Shown in pieces: positions 29,917-31,560 of a DNA stretch of 31,560 nt. The translations under genes were made by a program, and so were the position numbers. This DNA is from Trichothermofontia sp964536415 (lineage in GTDB: Bacteria > Cyanobacteriota > Cyanobacteriia > B231). Numbering within the stretch: position 1 is the stretch's first letter; each line of letters starts with the position of its first letter. A model generated the notes under the pieces. It did not search any database and was not told the origin of the DNA. It saw nothing but the letters and a program-made list of their open reading frames with translations. Where the stretch lies: contig CAZHXN010000049.1 in NCBI GenBank assembly GCA_964536415.1, forward strand, positions 1-31,560, written 5' to 3'.

Positions 29917-31068
29917 ATGGGCAGCACTATTACCGAGCTATCTGAATCGAGTATCTTGATTGTTGATGACACACCCGATAACGTACGTTTGTTATCGAAA
30001 TTGTTGTCCCAACGGGGGTATGAGATTCGTAAGGCGATTAATGGGGCAATGGCCTTAGCCTCAGCCCAGGCTGATCCGCCCGATTTGATTTTATTAGATA
30101 TCCGGATGCCAGAAATGGATGGCTATGAAGTCTGTCAGAATCTTAAGGCTAACAAGGCTACCCAGGATATTCCGGTTATTTTCCTGAGTGCGCTGGATGA
30201 TGTTTTAGATAAGGTCAAAGCATTTGGGGTTGGTGGGGTAGATTACATTACCAAGCCCTTCCAAACGGAGGAGGTTTTAGCCCGGATTGATATGCAATTA
30301 CGTCTCCGTCACTTACAACAACAACTGGCTGAGCATAATCAGCAGCTTCAGCAACTGAATCAGGCGTTGATGACTTCTAATCAGGAGTTAGAGCAGTTTG
30401 CCTACGCGGTCTCCCATGATCTCCAACAACCGCTCCAAAGCATTACTGGATTTGTTGGCCTGATTCAAATGAAGTATCAGAAGCAGTTGGATGCTGGGGT
30501 GCTGGAATATATCGATCGCATTTTTGATGCGGGCAAGCGGATGCAACGCCTCATTCAGGATCTCTTAGCCTATGCCCAGGTGGGGAACATGGATCTAGAC
30601 TTAACCCCCATAGACCTGAAGCTCGTTCTCTATCAAGCCCTCGCCAATCTGGAAATGCTGATTGCCGAGCAGAAAGCAGAGATTACGTTTGGCGAACTAC
30701 CCTGGGTTCAAGGGAATGAAACTCAACTTGTACAACTGTTCCAGAATCTGATTGGCAATGCGTTAAAATTTAACCGCCCCGATGTTATACCACAGATCCA
30801 GATTTTAGCAACTGAGCAGGCTGATTCCTGGCTACTGGAGGTACGTGATAATGGCATTGGTATTCCTAGCGAACATCTCAAGGATATTTTTCAAGCCTTC
30901 AAGCGCCTCAAAACGGACCAAAAGTATACCGGAACAGGGATCGGTCTTGCCACCTGTAAAAAGATTGTCTCCACTCATGGGGGTAAAATTTTTGCTGAAT
31001 CTAAGGTAGGTCAAGGTACAGTTTTTTACTTCACTCTACCCAAGATCTGTGAGCTGCACTCCCCCTGA
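29917..31068 (+). CDS. Response-regulator/histidine kinase fusion (REC-HisKA-HATPase_c)
   Basis: A 383-residue soluble signalling protein. The N-terminal receiver domain (about 10-125) has the acidic pair D17-D18, phospho-acceptor D61 in LILLDIRMPEMDG, and K113 in ITKPF. A coiled-coil linker (about 128-160) leads to the HisKA dimerisation domain with phospho-acceptor H167 in YAVSHDLQQPL. The ATPase domain has the N-box around FQNLIGNALKFN (277-285), G1 box DNGIGI (311-316) and G2 box TGTGIGLA (338-345). The kinase part resembles phytochrome-type kinases. There is no membrane segment or sensory domain, so it probably receives phosphate at D61 from another kinase and relays or reverses it. The start ATG 29917 has no strong ribosome site. 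Confidence 0.95.
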   Translation: MGSTITELSESSILIVDDTPDNVRLLSKLLSQRGYEIRKAINGAMALASAQADPPDLILLDIRMPEMDGYEVCQNLKANKATQDIPVIFLSALDDVLDKVKAFGVGGVDYITKPFQTEEVLARIDMQLRLRHLQQQLAEHNQQLQQLNQALMTSNQELEQFAYAVSHDLQQPLQSITGFVGLIQMKYQKQLDAGVLEYIDRIFDAGKRMQRLIQDLLAYAQVGNMDLDLTPIDLKLVLYQALANLEMLIAEQKAEITFGELPWVQGNETQLVQLFQNLIGNALKFNRPDVIPQIQILATEQADSWLLEVRDNGIGIPSEHLKDIFQAFKRLKTDQKYTGTGIGLATCKKIVSTHGGKIFAESKVGQGTVFYFTLPKICELHSP

Positions 31069-31174
31069 ATAACTGAGTTTTGAGTGAGCCTGAGTGGACA
31101 CGATCGCCGTTGCTCACCTGCAGCCCTTGACTGCCTCCCTGCGTAACTGACTTCTGATTAATCCGCTGCTGAGT

Positions 31175-31465
31175 ATGCTATCGACAGAACCTAAGGATCA
31201 GCAACACCCGCTCTGGCAAAGCGATCGTCAAATTGTCGATCGCCTGCTCCAGGAAACAGCTAATGACCTCAATTTGGCCGAATTGGCCCGGTTGCGCATT
31301 CGGTATCAAGGTTTTCCCGGTGCCCGCGATATTCAAGCTGACCTCGATCGCATCCTGGAACACTGGCAACTAACCGAGGCCGACCTCTTCAGTAAAACCC
31401 GCCAAATCCATGCAACCTCCCAGGTATATCGCCAACGAACTACACAACGCGAAGATTGGGTTTAG
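31175..31465 (+). CDS. DUF3288 family protein
   Basis: A 96-residue soluble protein found almost only in cyanobacteria. Conserved segments are KDQQHPLWQSDRQIVDRLL, LNLAELARLRIRYQGFPGAR and DIQADLDRILEHWQLTEADL, followed by KTRQIHATSQVYRQR. It is all-helical by pattern and has no membrane segment. Function unknown. It lies 106 bp after the kinase gene in the same direction, so co-transcription is possible but not evident. The start at ATG 31175 is the only plausible one. Confidence 0.93.
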   Translation: MLSTEPKDQQHPLWQSDRQIVDRLLQETANDLNLAELARLRIRYQGFPGARDIQADLDRILEHWQLTEADLFSKTRQIHATSQVYRQRTTQREDWV

Positions 31466-31560
31466 GCCACTGGCTTGGGGCAAATAGCGTGGGTGGAATG
31501 GGGATCTCGTCTGCCCTGACCGATTGGCCGTGATTGGGATCAGGCGAGGTAGGCGTCTCG

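Noticed and set aside
29917..31068. The REC-kinase as a phytochrome or light sensor
   Set aside because: Only the kinase domain resembles phytochrome kinases; there is no GAF/PHY domain or chromophore site.

Overview
The window reads as chromosomal DNA of a cyanobacterium. The octamer GCGATCGC (HIP1) recurs throughout, and several protein families are typical of cyanobacteria: DUF3611, DUF3153, DUF3288, a Hanks-type kinase with a proline-rich tail, an arsenosugar-type radical SAM pair and an AlaRS with a cyanobacterial-style insertion. Base composition looks moderately GC-rich by eye. No rRNA, CRISPR array, intact transposase or prophage module was seen. The single RNA gene is tRNA-Cys(GCA).

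Layout, left to right. 0.2-2.5 kb: a SAM methyltransferase, a HIT-family hydrolase and a small membrane protein. 3.0-6.0 kb: a YihY/BrkB membrane protein and an ABC-2 exporter pair (ATPase and permease overlapping by ATGA). 6.2-10.7 kb: a Cys-containing small protein, a large membrane-anchored protein of about 988 residues with a lipase-like Ser-Asp-His candidate triad, and two small envelope proteins (DUF883-like and holin/DUF1469-like) in one apparent operon. 10.7-13.7 kb: a frameshifted coding remnant, then alaS, whose last ~30 codons are in the wrong frame.

13.7-14.4 kb and 20.5-22.7 kb are two decay zones. They hold broken pieces of Rpn-family (COG5464) and Uma2-family nuclease genes, one intact Uma2 gene and a duplicated tail of the neighbouring kinase gene. 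14.4-20.1 kb carries a YciI protein, a second methyltransferase, a diguanylate cyclase, an MBL-fold/CPSF-like hydrolase, a 40-residue membrane protein and argB. Between argB and the DUF3611 gene lies about 950 bp with a nested palindromic element and an 11-bp tandem repeat.

23-31.5 kb: a Ser/Thr kinase, a DUF3153 lipoprotein, tRNA-Cys, a 46-residue protein, the arsS/peroxidase-like pair, a small membrane protein, a three-gene stress module on the minus strand (ECF sigma, membrane anti-sigma, Spy/CpxP-like periplasmic protein), a REC-histidine kinase and a DUF3288 protein.

Most of the window is ordinary housekeeping and signalling. The most unusual content is the large two-region hydrolase, the sigma/anti-sigma/Spy module, the repeated Rpn/Uma2 remnants and the cluster of single-base frameshifts at homopolymers, which may be assembly error or real decay.
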